Source: SIG455 sp045659025
GTDB taxonomy: Bacteria > Bacillota > Clostridia > UMGS1810
Assembly: GCA_045659025.1 (NCBI GenBank)
Contig: JAZOWA010000058.1
Location: forward strand, 1 to 25,672
Reading direction: 5' to 3'
Length of the DNA stretch: 25,672 bases
The position numbers and the translations under genes are program-made. Below are positions 13,485 through 21,858 of this stretch, one piece after another. Positions within the stretch are counted from its first letter, which is position 1, and each line of letters starts with the position of its first letter. The notes beneath the pieces are model-generated. The model was not told where the DNA came from. It saw only the letters and a program-made list of their open reading frames with translations, and did no database searches.

Positions 13485-14813
13485 TTAAAGTCTTTCTTCA
13501 AGTTTTGCTTTTTCTTCTTCATATCCCGGTTTGCCCAAGAGTGCGAACATATTCTTCTTATATGCCTCAACACCCGGTTGGTCAAAGGGGTTAACACCCA
13601 AAATATAACCGCTTACGGCACAGGCTTTCTCAAAAAAGTAAACCAGATTACCGAAATGGTATGCATCTATCTTGGGGATGTTTATAATAATATTCGGCAC
13701 GCCACCATCATTATGGGCAAGCACTGTGCCAAGAAACGCTTTACCATTAACATAACTGATTGTCTTACCTGCAAGGAAGTTCAATCCGTCTATGTTATCT
13801 GCATCAGATTCAATAGTGATGTCTTTAGCGACTTTCTCTACATTGAGCACGGTCTCAAAAAGCATTCTTGAGCCGTCCTGAATATACTGACCCATTGAGT
13901 GCAAGTCGGTAGAGAAAGATGCTGACGCAGGGAATATACCCTTGCCGTCTTTTCCCTCGCTCTCGCCGAAGAGCTGTTTCCACCATTCTGCAAAGTACTG
14001 AAGGCAGGGTTCGTAACTTACGAGCATCTCAACAGATTTGCCTTTGCGATTCAAGATATTACGCAATGCGGCGTATTTATAGCAATCGTTATCTGCAAAG
14101 TCCGCCTTATATGCCAGGGATGCTTCATAAGCGCCCTTCATCATCTCATCAATATCCACACCTGCAACAGCAATCGGCAAAAGACCTACTGCAGTAAGCA
14201 CAGAGAATCTGCCGCCTACATCATCAGGGATAACAAAGGTCTCATATCCTTCTGCGTCTGCAAGACCTTTAAGAGCACCCCTTGCTTTATCAGTAGTGGC
14301 GTATATCCTACCCTTTGCACCTTCTTTGCCGTATTTCTTAACCAAGATATCACGGAAAATTCTAAATGCAATAGCAGGCTCGGTAGTGGTGCCTGATTTG
14401 GAAATTATATTAACACTGAAATCTCTGTCACCGACAAGTTCAATAAGGTCACTTAAATAAGTGGAACTGATTGAGTTGCCCGCAAAGAAAATCTGCGGAG
14501 TGTCTTTGCATTTGAGATTATAGAAAGTATCGGTAAGCATATCAAGGGCAGCCTTGGCACCAAGGTAAGACCCGCCGATACCGATAACAATCAGTATCTC
14601 GGAATCCGACTTAATCTTGTCTGCCGCTTTCTTTATGCGGGAAAATTCGTCGCGGTCATAGTTTGAAGGAAGGTCTGTCCAACCTATAAAATCATTGCCT
14701 GCACCTGTGCCATCTGCAAGAGTCTTTGCAGCAGTCTCTACTGCGGTGCGCATATTGTCAATCTCTTTGGCAGAGACAAATCCAGCTGTTTTGGACAAAT
14801 CAAGTGAAATCAT
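13485..14813 (-). CDS. pgi: Glucose-6-phosphate isomerase
   Basis: Interconverts glucose 6-phosphate and fructose 6-phosphate in glycolysis; cytoplasmic. The 442 residues match the short Firmicute form. Phosphate-binding motifs GIGGSYLGAK (78-87) and ISKSGTTTEPA (137-147) are present, as are GGRFSVLTAVGLLP and STDLHSMGQYIQDG, both family signatures. AAGGAGA lies seven bases before the ATG. It is first in an operon with the nucleotidyltransferase and the sugar 1-kinase, so it may tie glycolysis to nucleotide-sugar supply. Confidence 0.97.
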   Translation of the reverse strand: MISLDLSKTAGFVSAKEIDNMRTAVETAAKTLADGTGAGNDFIGWTDLPSNYDRDEFSRIKKAADKIKSDSEILIVIGIGGSYLGAKAALDMLTDTFYNLKCKDTPQIFFAGNSISSTYLSDLIELVGDRDFSVNIISKSGTTTEPAIAFRIFRDILVKKYGKEGAKGRIYATTDKARGALKGLADAEGYETFVIPDDVGGRFSVLTAVGLLPIAVAGVDIDEMMKGAYEASLAYKADFADNDCYKYAALRNILNRKGKSVEMLVSYEPCLQYFAEWWKQLFGESEGKDGKGIFPASASFSTDLHSMGQYIQDGSRMLFETVLNVEKVAKDITIESDADNIDGLNFLAGKTISYVNGKAFLGTVLAHNDGGVPNIIINIPKIDAYHFGNLVYFFEKACAVSGYILGVNPFDQPGVEAYKKNMFALLGKPGYEEEKAKLEERL

Positions 14814-14853
14814 CTGACAATCTCCTTTAACCTATATATACCAGCATTATATT

Positions 14854-14882
14854 ATTATACTATTTCTGCTCTCTTTTTACAA
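14854..14882 (-). promoter_or_regulatory. Promoter of the pgi operon
   Basis: Minus-strand TTGTAA (14877-14882) and TATAAT (14854-14859) with a 17-base spacer, in the 77-base gap between gpsA and pgi. The predicted leader is about 35 bases. I see no good terminator after gpsA, so some transcripts of the upstream operon may read through. Confidence 0.78.
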
Positions 14883-14890
14883 GTAATTTT

Positions 14891-15889
14891 TTACAGAATC
14901 TCGTCTTTTTTATCTCTGCACATCAAATCAACAATCGCATCTCGAGGGGATTCACCATTATACAGTACAGAATACGCCTTGGAGATGATGGGCATTTCCA
15001 CATCATACTTCCTGGAAAGTTCATAGACAGATGAAGCACAGTTGACGCCCTCTACCACCATGTGTATCTCTTTCAAGGCTTCCTCTAAGGACTTACCCTG
15101 GCCTATCAAAATACCCGCCCTACGGTTTCTTGAATGCATGCTCATGCAAGTAACAATCAAATCGCCTATGCCCGAAAGGCCATAGAAGGTCTCGGCTTGG
15201 GCACCCATCTTGATACCCAATCTGGAAATCTCTTTGATGCCTCGTGTCATCAGGGCGGCTTTGGTATTATCACCAAATCCCATTCCGTCGATTATACCTG
15301 CGCAGAGTGCAATTACATTCTTGATTGCTCCGCCAAGCTGTACACCCAGCATATCATCACTTGAATACACTCTGAAAACATCGTTCATGAAAGCATCTGT
15401 CACCTCTGCAACCGCATCAGCGTCTTTGGATGCCACAACATTCGCCGTGGGGATGCCTTTGCCAACTTCCTCTGCATGAGAAGGGCCACTCATAATTGCC
15501 ACTCTGCTCTGGGGAACTTCCTCCTCAACCACATCCGAAAGAGGCCTCATGCTCCCCTCTTCTAACCCTTTGGAAAGAATTACTATGATAGAATTTTCAT
15601 CCACATATTCCCTCATGGCCTTTGCAGTAGAGCGGATGGCAGGAGAAGGAGTAACAAGAACAATTATATCCTTGCCCTTCACACAGGAAATATCACTTGT
15701 GAAGCTTATATTATCATTGAGTTTTACGCCAGGAAGGAACATTCTGTTCTCTCGGTGGGTAGCAAGTTCTTCGCTCTCTTCTTTTTTCCATGACCACAAT
15801 GTAATATTATGACCATTGGAAGAAAGCAAAGTTGAGATTGCTGTGCCCCAACTTCCTGAACCGATAACTGCGATGTCTTTGATATTCAT
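14891..15889 (-). CDS. gpsA: Glycerol-3-phosphate dehydrogenase [NAD(P)+]
   Basis: Reduces dihydroxyacetone phosphate to sn-glycerol 3-phosphate, the backbone for membrane phospholipids. The 332 residues start with the nucleotide turn VIGSGSWGTA (8-17); SKGLEEG (106-112), MSGPSHAEEV (133-142) and GGAIKNVIALCAGIIDGMG (186-204) with catalytic K190 are all present, as is YGLSGIGDLIVTC. The ATG at 15889 follows AGGAG at six bases. It is last in the operon, 12 bases after plsY, which uses its product directly. Confidence 0.97.
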   Translation of the reverse strand: MNIKDIAVIGSGSWGTAISTLLSSNGHNITLWSWKKEESEELATHRENRMFLPGVKLNDNISFTSDISCVKGKDIIVLVTPSPAIRSTAKAMREYVDENSIIVILSKGLEEGSMRPLSDVVEEEVPQSRVAIMSGPSHAEEVGKGIPTANVVASKDADAVAEVTDAFMNDVFRVYSSDDMLGVQLGGAIKNVIALCAGIIDGMGFGDNTKAALMTRGIKEISRLGIKMGAQAETFYGLSGIGDLIVTCMSMHSRNRRAGILIGQGKSLEEALKEIHMVVEGVNCASSVYELSRKYDVEMPIISKAYSVLYNGESPRDAIVDLMCRDKKDEIL

Positions 15890-15901
15890 AGGATGCTCCT
15901 T

Positions 15902-16519
15902 TTATTTTTTCAGACTGAACTTGGATTCCGTGCCATTTATGAGGCGTTTGATATTACCACGGTGCATATAAAGCGCCAATGCAGCCATCACGAAAGAAAG
16001 AGCTACGAAAGGTGCTCCACCCTCTCCCATAAGAATTGTAAGAGCGGGGAAAATCAATGCTCCACAGCAAGAGCCCAATGAAACATACTTGGATATTGCC
16101 ATAATGGAGATTGAAACAATCAGTACGATAAGGCCTATCTGCCAGTTTATCATAAATATCACCGCGGCGGAGGTGGTGATACCTTTGCCACCTTTGAAGC
16201 CGAAGTAAATCGGGAAGTTATGGCCTAATATAGTACAAAGACCAGAAACACATATAGGGAGCATGGGATCGCCCACCATACGGAAAAAGTCAACTAAAAA
16301 TCTGGTGATAAGTATTGCAATTACCGCCTTCAAGGCATCACCCAAAAGAACGACAACTGCCGCACCCTTGCCAAAAACGCGAAGGGTATTAGTGGCACCT
16401 GCATTACCGCTACCTTCCTTGCGGACATCCTTGCCCATAAATGCGGATACTAAAATCGAGGTGTTGATACTGCCGATAAGATAGGAAATTGCACCTGCCA
16501 AAAGACAAATATAAATCAT
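15902..16519 (-). CDS. plsY: Acyl-phosphate:glycerol-3-phosphate acyltransferase PlsY
   Basis: Membrane enzyme that moves an acyl group from acyl-phosphate to position 1 of glycerol 3-phosphate, the first step of phospholipid synthesis in Firmicutes. The 205 residues are strongly hydrophobic with about five helices. The family motifs are visible: EGSGNAGATN (35-44), GHNFPIY (99-105) and GFKGGKG (107-113). The gene sits between der and gpsA, a common clostridial order, and receives glycerol 3-phosphate from GpsA encoded next. The start ATG follows AGGATG at nine to ten bases. Confidence 0.97.
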   Translation of the reverse strand: MIYICLLAGAISYLIGSINTSILVSAFMGKDVRKEGSGNAGATNTLRVFGKGAAVVVLLGDALKAVIAILITRFLVDFFRMVGDPMLPICVSGLCTILGHNFPIYFGFKGGKGITTSAAVIFMINWQIGLIVLIVSISIMAISKYVSLGSCCGALIFPALTILMGEGGAPFVALSFVMAALALYMHRGNIKRLINGTESKFSLKK

Positions 16520-16540
16520 AATTCACACATCCTTTAATTT

Positions 16541-17866
16541 TTAGTCCTCTTTCTTACGCTCACGGATTATAAACTTGATAGGAGTTCCTTCAAGGCCGAA
16601 GAACTCACGTATCTGATTCTCCAGATATCTTATATAGGAATAGTGAGCCAGTTGCTTGTCATTTACAAAAAGTACGAACGTGGGTGGCTTGGTACTCGCC
16701 TGAGTAATATAGTATATCTTGAGGCGACGACCCTTATCTGAGGGAGGCTGAACCTTTGTGATGGCTTCGTTAAGAACATCATTGAGTACGCCTGTGGAAA
16801 CTCGCATGGCGTGCTGATTGGAAACGAAGTTGATGAGTTCAAACAGTTTGTTTACCCTGAGACCTGTAAGGGCAGATATAAATGCAACGGGTGCATACTG
16901 CATATATGCAAGGTTATTGATTACATCCTTGCGGTAGTTATACATTGTCATGGTCTCTTTCTCGACGAGGTCCCATTTATTGACTACTACGATGGATGCC
17001 TTACCCTGATTATGAGCATAACCCGCTATCTTGGTATCCTGCTCTGTAACGCCCTCACGGGCATCAATCAGAATCAATGCAACATCACATCTATCAACTG
17101 CGGCAAGAGAACGGACAACGCTGTAATGCTCTATGTTCTCATCTATCTTGCCGCGCTTACGCATACCTGCGGTATCGATAAAGGTGTATTTCTGACCGTT
17201 GTATTCGTAATTAGTGTCAATGGCATCACGGGTGGTGCCTGCAATATCACTTACGATAACTCTGTCTTCACCTAAAATCTTATTTATGAGAGAGGACTTA
17301 CCCACATTGGGTTTACCGATTACGGCAACCTTGATGGTATCATCCTCTTCGCTGTTATCAATATCAAAATCCACAAACTCAAAAAGTTTATCAAGAAGGT
17401 CACCCACACCCATACCGTGGGTTGAGGATATCGCCATGGGCTCATCCATACCCAGATTATAAAACTCATAGTATGCCATAGGCGGTTCACCTGCGTGGTC
17501 AACCTTGTTGCACACCAACACAACAGGTTTATTCGCCTTCTTCAAAAGGGCGGCAACGTCTCTGTCCGCTGCGGTGAGTCCGTCGTGGATATCCACCATA
17601 AACACTATGGCATCTGCCATCTCAACCGCAAGGTCTGCCTGACGCTTCATCTGCTTTAAGATAATGTCGTCATTACGGGGCTCTATACCACCGGTATCAA
17701 TAAGAATGAATTTCTTATTGAGCCACTCACCCTCGGCATAGATTCTGTCACGGGTAACACCGGGGGTATCCTCTACAATAGAAATCCTCTTGCCGATTAT
17801 TTTATTAAACAACGTGGATTTGCCCACGTTTGGTCTGCCAACTATGGCAAAAACAGGTTTGCGCAT
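16541..17866 (-). CDS. der: Ribosome-associated GTPase Der (EngA)
   Basis: Tandem-domain GTPase needed for assembly of the 50S subunit. From the start chosen it has 441 residues. G domain 1 has GRPNVGKS (10-17), DTPGVTRD (33-40), DTGG (57-60) and NKVD (120-123). G domain 2 has GKPNVGKSS (184-192), DIAGTTRD (207-214), DTAGM (231-235) and NKWD (296-299). A KH-like C-terminal domain follows and ends in a charged tail. The frame stays open to 17941, but the ATG at 17866 starts right before the first GTPase strand and has AAAGGAAA ahead; it begins one base after the stop of the radical SAM gene. Confidence 0.97.
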   Translation of the reverse strand: MRKPVFAIVGRPNVGKSTLFNKIIGKRISIVEDTPGVTRDRIYAEGEWLNKKFILIDTGGIEPRNDDIILKQMKRQADLAVEMADAIVFMVDIHDGLTAADRDVAALLKKANKPVVLVCNKVDHAGEPPMAYYEFYNLGMDEPMAISSTHGMGVGDLLDKLFEFVDFDIDNSEEDDTIKVAVIGKPNVGKSSLINKILGEDRVIVSDIAGTTRDAIDTNYEYNGQKYTFIDTAGMRKRGKIDENIEHYSVVRSLAAVDRCDVALILIDAREGVTEQDTKIAGYAHNQGKASIVVVNKWDLVEKETMTMYNYRKDVINNLAYMQYAPVAFISALTGLRVNKLFELINFVSNQHAMRVSTGVLNDVLNEAITKVQPPSDKGRRLKIYYITQASTKPPTFVLFVNDKQLAHYSYIRYLENQIREFFGLEGTPIKFIIRERKKED

Positions 17867-17867
17867 A

Positions 17868-19181
17868 TCAGTTTCCTTTCCGGCCCAGTACACAGCTGAC
17901 AAAATCAAATCCGTCCACTTCGTTAACCGTAACCTTGACATTTAGTTCTCTTTCTACATCCTCCAGCGTGGTGTCATCAAGGAAGATCATACAATCATCC
18001 TTAAACATATTCCTCGCCAAAAGCAATTCTCCGCCGTCCACCTTGCCTCTCAACTGGTCTATGATATCTCTGCCACACACAAGGCCTGTGACGGTAATCA
18101 TCTCACCGAAGAATTCATTATCAATACCTATGACATCAATATCCACTTCGGGATATTTGTCTTTGATTTTACATACAAAGCCCTCTATATAGCCTTTGGC
18201 GATATTGCCCGTTGCTATATATCGTTTGCCCTCTGTATATTCCATATCCTCTTCAAGGGCAAGGTCAATCTCTCTGGAAAACTGCGCCATCATCCCCACC
18301 CCGTTCTCTATCTGGGGAAAATCCTCATAGGATTCATAGGAAGGCAGTGGTCTTCCTGCTTTGATATAAAATTCATCTGCTCCGTAGACAACCCTTGTAC
18401 CGTGCTCGGCATAAAGTTTATCTGCATATCGCTCAATTATATCTATAACCTCTATCGCTTTGTCAGGTGTAACAGGAGTCAACTCATAAAGGCCTTTTCT
18501 ATGCTTTGAGATGCCCACTGGTACAACGGATACACTATGTACCCAAGGCATAAGGGTTGACAGGTCTTCAATGGATTTTTTAAGCACGTCACCATCATTC
18601 ACGCCCGGGCAAAGTACTATCTGGGCATTCATCATAATACCGCCATCGGCAAAGCGATTCATAATATCCATTATCCTATGAGCGTTCTTATTTGAAAGCA
18701 TCATATTACGCACATCACCGTCGGTGGCGTGAACACTCACATTTATAGGGCTGATTCGCATATTGACAATGCGGTCTATGTCTGCATCAGTTATATTGGT
18801 GAGGGTGACATAATTGCCCTGCAAGAAAGAAAGGCGGTAGTCATCATCCTTAAACACCATTGTAGAGCGAACATTCGGAGGGAGCTGGTCCATAAAGCAG
18901 AAGATACATTTATTCCTGCATCTTCTGGCATCGTCTAAAAGCGGACTCTCAAACTCTGCACCGAACTGCTCAAAGTCATCGTTGTAAACCTCTATCTCTT
19001 CATAGGTGCCGTCTGCCTTCTTCACTCCCACTACATAGTAATCATCAGAAGTGAGATACTTGAAATCTAGGATATCACCTATAGCTTTACCGCTTATATT
19101 ATCTATGACGTCACCGATTTCTATACCGCAGTCTTCGGCAATAGAGAACGGCTCAACGTATTTAACAATCGCTTTAATCAT
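17868..19181 (-). CDS. PDZ / radical SAM / DUF512 protein
   Basis: A conserved clostridial protein of unknown reaction. The 437 residues from the chosen start contain a PDZ-like N-terminus (1-65), a radical SAM cluster site C88-x3-C92-x2-C95 in RRCRNKCIFCFMDQLP, the segment INVSVHATDGDVRNMMLSN following it, and a C-terminal DUF512 region with the nucleotide-like turn of GEMITVTGLVCGRDIIDQL. Such proteins bind a [4Fe-4S] cluster and split S-adenosylmethionine, but no substrate is known to me. The gene regularly precedes der in Clostridia, hinting at ribosome or tRNA work, which is only inference. The ATG at 19181 overlaps nothing conserved upstream; its ribosome binding site is weak, and the frame extends to 19223 inside the HAD gene. 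Confidence 0.85.
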   Translation of the reverse strand: MIKAIVKYVEPFSIAEDCGIEIGDVIDNISGKAIGDILDFKYLTSDDYYVVGVKKADGTYEEIEVYNDDFEQFGAEFESPLLDDARRCRNKCIFCFMDQLPPNVRSTMVFKDDDYRLSFLQGNYVTLTNITDADIDRIVNMRISPINVSVHATDGDVRNMMLSNKNAHRIMDIMNRFADGGIMMNAQIVLCPGVNDGDVLKKSIEDLSTLMPWVHSVSVVPVGISKHRKGLYELTPVTPDKAIEVIDIIERYADKLYAEHGTRVVYGADEFYIKAGRPLPSYESYEDFPQIENGVGMMAQFSREIDLALEEDMEYTEGKRYIATGNIAKGYIEGFVCKIKDKYPEVDIDVIGIDNEFFGEMITVTGLVCGRDIIDQLRGKVDGGELLLARNMFKDDCMIFLDDTTLEDVERELNVKVTVNEVDGFDFVSCVLGRKGN

Positions 19182-19197
19182 ACAAACATCACTCGTT

Positions 19198-19851
19198 TTA
19201 CTGAATAATAAATTCTGCCACATCCACTATGGTGTCGGCAACAAACACGTGAGGACAACCCTCAAGCTCTGCCCTACCACCAAAGCCGTAGGTGACTCCT
19301 ATACCATCAACACCCACCTCAAACGCACTGTCCAGGTCATATTTGGTGTCACCTATCATAACCACTTCGGACAAATCCGTGATACCAAATTTCTCTATGC
19401 TCTGTTCTATAAGGTGACTCTTGGAAGTCTTAACATCCGTCTTGGAACCACAGGTGGCAAACTCAAAGTATTTCTCTAAACCGAAATTTGGGATGATACG
19501 CTCTATAAACTCCAAAGGCTTAGCAGATACTACAGCCATACGAACATTGGCTTTATAGAGCATCTCCAAAGCGTCTTTGACACCTTCATAGAGTTCCATC
19601 TCAAAGACACCTTTTACTCTGTATCTCTCACGGTAAAGGTCTGTGGCTTTATGAGCATCTGCTTCACTCAATCCGAAATAGGTGCTGTATGCCCACACAA
19701 GCGGAGGACCTATAACTCTGCGGAGACTCTCATAACTATTATCAAGAGGTACGCCTAATTTGGTAAAGGCGTATTCGGTACATTTGAATATTCCTTCCTG
19801 AGAATTACTCAAGGTGCCGTCCATATCAAAAAAAGCGTACTTATATCTCAT
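19198..19851 (-). CDS. HAD-superfamily phosphatase, phosphoglycolate phosphatase-like
   Basis: Predicted small-molecule phosphatase with the HAD Rossmannoid fold. The 217 residues hold motif I FFDMDGT (D9, D11), a helical cap at about 15-85, motif II VVSAKP (S109), a lysine around 141-144 and motif IV MIGDTKYDLDSA (D168, D172). The cap type and length match the Gph/PpaX/beta-phosphoglucomutase group; the substrate cannot be told. GGAG lies five bases before the ATG, 13 bases after the metallo-hydrolase gene. Confidence 0.85.
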   Translation of the reverse strand: MRYKYAFFDMDGTLSNSQEGIFKCTEYAFTKLGVPLDNSYESLRRVIGPPLVWAYSTYFGLSEADAHKATDLYRERYRVKGVFEMELYEGVKDALEMLYKANVRMAVVSAKPLEFIERIIPNFGLEKYFEFATCGSKTDVKTSKSHLIEQSIEKFGITDLSEVVMIGDTKYDLDSAFEVGVDGIGVTYGFGGRAELEGCPHVFVADTIVDVAEFIIQ

Positions 19852-19864
19852 ATTGTCTCCTCGA

Positions 19865-20665
19865 TTATCTGTAAAATTCGGGGGCTTTCTTCAAGGATTT
19901 GAAGATTTGTGCATCATGACCGGGTACAACCGTAGCATTATACTTATTGGCAAGGAAGCGTACCTTCTCAATGGAGCGGAAGTAATCGTCACGATTATGC
20001 ACAAGACCCGCCGCTCTTGCGGGTGGACCGTAAATCTCCTTTGTATAAACTGCATCCATGGGGAATATAAACGTGCCCTCCTCCACATGAAGCATAACAC
20101 CGAGTACGCCGGGAGCGTGACCCGGGAGGTGGAGTATCTTGACTCCCGGTACAATCTCAAAATCCTCATCTACAAGCACATATTTCTTAACGGGTACATC
20201 CAGATCGTTTTTGAAATATCCGAAGTATTCCATGGGATTAAGAGTTATTCTCGTAGCGGTCTGACCATGCATAAAATCCGCCTTTGGCACATAGAAGGTG
20301 GCATTGGGGAATGATGCGATATTGCCCGTGTGGTCAAAGTGCATATGGGAAAGTATTACAGTATCAATCTTCTCTTTGCGGACACCGCATTTGGCAAGTT
20401 GAACCTCTATATGCTGGTCAATGGTCTGGGTGAGAGAGTACATATCTTTGAGTTCGTCATCCCAGATGCCGTGCATTGAGTTGAAATTGCAACCCGTATC
20501 ATAAAGAATGTATCTGCCATCGTGCTCTATAAGGACACACATAACAGGCATATTATAGAATTCACTATTCACATCCGGATTGCTTTGGGTGCGGATTCTG
20601 GCACCCGCTATAACATTATTGATATCGGTGGTAAGATAACCATTATCCAATACAGCAAATTTCAT
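19865..20665 (-). CDS. MBL-fold metallo-hydrolase, N-acyl homoserine lactonase-like
   Basis: Predicted zinc hydrolase of the metallo-beta-lactamase fold. The 266 residues show HMHFDH (H107, H109, D111, H112), then H183 in LPGHAPG, D204 in FPMDAVYTKE and H250 in VPGHDAQIF, a full dinuclear zinc set. Y207, three residues after the bridging aspartate, occupies the place of the catalytic tyrosine of the AiiA lactonase. The close relatives are quorum-quenching lactonases, but Clostridia carry many such proteins whose true substrates are other lactones or esters. A GGAG site precedes the ATG. It follows the propeller-like gene by 28 bases in the same operon. Confidence 0.85.
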   Translation of the reverse strand: MKFAVLDNGYLTTDINNVIAGARIRTQSNPDVNSEFYNMPVMCVLIEHDGRYILYDTGCNFNSMHGIWDDELKDMYSLTQTIDQHIEVQLAKCGVRKEKIDTVILSHMHFDHTGNIASFPNATFYVPKADFMHGQTATRITLNPMEYFGYFKNDLDVPVKKYVLVDEDFEIVPGVKILHLPGHAPGVLGVMLHVEEGTFIFPMDAVYTKEIYGPPARAAGLVHNRDDYFRSIEKVRFLANKYNATVVPGHDAQIFKSLKKAPEFYR

Positions 20666-20693
20666 ATTCTTTTTCTCCTTAAAAAGGGGTTAA

Positions 20694-21734
20694 TCATCGC
20701 TCGATGAAGCTTCCTTCACCATCAAATTCATAAAGACCCACCGTGGTACCGCGGGTGCCGTCTTCATTCTTGAAATCCCGAGAGAAGTAGAAGTATCCGT
20801 CTCCCAAAGAAATCATACCCGTGGAGCCATAGGGAAAGTCTATACCGTATATTCCGCTTATCTCGTGGCGCTTGCCAATGGGTGCGAGGGGAATGGTCTC
20901 CCCTACTTCATCAAGACCTTTGAGTGAAGTAATCTCTGCCTTCTTTGTAAGATCTATCACATACATTGGGTAGTTGGGATATTGCTCCTTCTTGCCCTTA
21001 TATACTGCGGCAAACATATAACCCGTCTTCTCATCATACTCAAGATTCTGTATACCGAACTTGGTGTTACCCGTATATACGAAATACTTGCTATCGTATC
21101 TATCGGGACCGAAGCGGTGCATCGCCTCCTGGGAAATGGGCTTTGCAAATTCATCCCAATTACCGATATCATAGCGGAGGATCACCTGATGGTCATTATC
21201 ATCTCTTTCAAGATCGCTATAGATTCCATAAGCAACATAGAGATATTTCTTGCCATCGCATCCGGGGATGGGTGCAAAGGTGATACCATCTATACCGCTG
21301 CATCCGTATCGGTGGCCTTCTGCAGAGAAGTCGTCCAATACTTCTTTAAGATGCACAACGGTCATAATACCGTCACCCTCGGCATCCATATCCATGCGAT
21401 CAATCTTATCAACATCAAAGATTGCTATATAAAATCCGTCGGTGACATCAATATTCTTATTCTCGTGCACAGAGATACCATTTAATATCTCTCTGCCAAT
21501 AACATCGTGTTTGTATTCCAAAGAGCCATAAACCTTGCCGTCATCATAATTGTATGCAATACAGCCGAGATGCCCTGCCAATCCCTTTACAGTGCCGACC
21601 ACATTACCATCCATATCCGTCTTTACAAGATAGGTGGTGCAGGAGTAATACATATACTCCCTGTTTCTGTCGGTGGCAATGCCCTGAACGTGACCGACTT
21701 TGACTCCGTCTATACCCATTTGTTTCTTATACAT
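20694..21734 (-). CDS. Unrecognised protein, probable beta-propeller
   Basis: I do not recognise the family. The 346 residues from the chosen start have no signal peptide or membrane helix. They contain recurring strand-turn units such as GIATDRNREYMYYSC, IAYNYDDGKVYGSLEY, GIQNLEYDEKTGYMFAAVY and GMISLGDGYFYFSRDF, the pattern of propeller blades in which glycine or aspartate turns join short aromatic strands. It is rich in Tyr, Asp and Gly, so a binding or hydrolase role on a sugar or phosphoester is conceivable, but I see no catalytic motif. Start: the ATG at 21734 has GGAG eight bases ahead; the frame opens at 21809, which lies inside the promoter -35 box. It leads the seven-gene operon ending in gpsA. 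Confidence 0.75.
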   Translation of the reverse strand: MYKKQMGIDGVKVGHVQGIATDRNREYMYYSCTTYLVKTDMDGNVVGTVKGLAGHLGCIAYNYDDGKVYGSLEYKHDVIGREILNGISVHENKNIDVTDGFYIAIFDVDKIDRMDMDAEGDGIMTVVHLKEVLDDFSAEGHRYGCSGIDGITFAPIPGCDGKKYLYVAYGIYSDLERDDNDHQVILRYDIGNWDEFAKPISQEAMHRFGPDRYDSKYFVYTGNTKFGIQNLEYDEKTGYMFAAVYKGKKEQYPNYPMYVIDLTKKAEITSLKGLDEVGETIPLAPIGKRHEISGIYGIDFPYGSTGMISLGDGYFYFSRDFKNEDGTRGTTVGLYEFDGEGSFIER

Positions 21735-21780
21735 AACGATTTCTCCATGAGGTTTTATAGTCCTAAAATACACCGCTACA

Positions 21781-21809
21781 ATTATACCAAATTCTGCGAA
21801 AAAAAGCAA
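21781..21809 (-). promoter_or_regulatory. Promoter of the seven-gene operon ending in gpsA
   Basis: Minus-strand TTGCTT (21804-21809) and TATAAT (21781-21786) with a 17-base spacer and TGG before the -10. It lies four bases from the terminator of the preceding operon. The RNA would start near 21774, about 40 bases before the ATG at 21734. Confidence 0.8.
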
Positions 21810-21810
21810 T

Positions 21811-21850
21811 ATAAAAAATCACTTACGGATATATTTCCGAAAGTGATTTT
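21811..21850 (-). terminator. Intrinsic terminator of the glp-like operon
   Basis: Minus-strand AAAATCACTT (21841-21850) pairs with AAGTGATTTT (21815-21824); after one mismatch the stem continues for four pairs (CGGA/TCCG). A run of six T follows, ending at 21813. It lies eight bases after the HAD-IIA stop codon. Confidence 0.9.
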
Positions 21851-21858
21851 CATAGTGT

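Noticed and set aside
13466..13597. Extended nucleotidyltransferase start at 13597
   Set aside because: It overlaps pgi by over 100 bases, adds a basic unconserved stretch, and ignores the AGGAGG before the ATG at 13465.
14883..14890. Terminator directly after gpsA (TTACTTGTAA)
   Set aside because: Only a four-pair stem with a two-base loop, too weak to form; the sequence also belongs to the pgi -35 region.
17867..17941. Extended Der start at 17941
   Set aside because: The extra 25 residues lie in the radical SAM gene and precede the conserved first strand; the ATG at 17866 has its own ribosome binding site.
19865..20665. Beta-lactamase antibiotic resistance gene
   Set aside because: The metallo-beta-lactamase fold is shared, but there is no signal peptide, and the Asp/Tyr arrangement fits lactonases rather than class B beta-lactamases.
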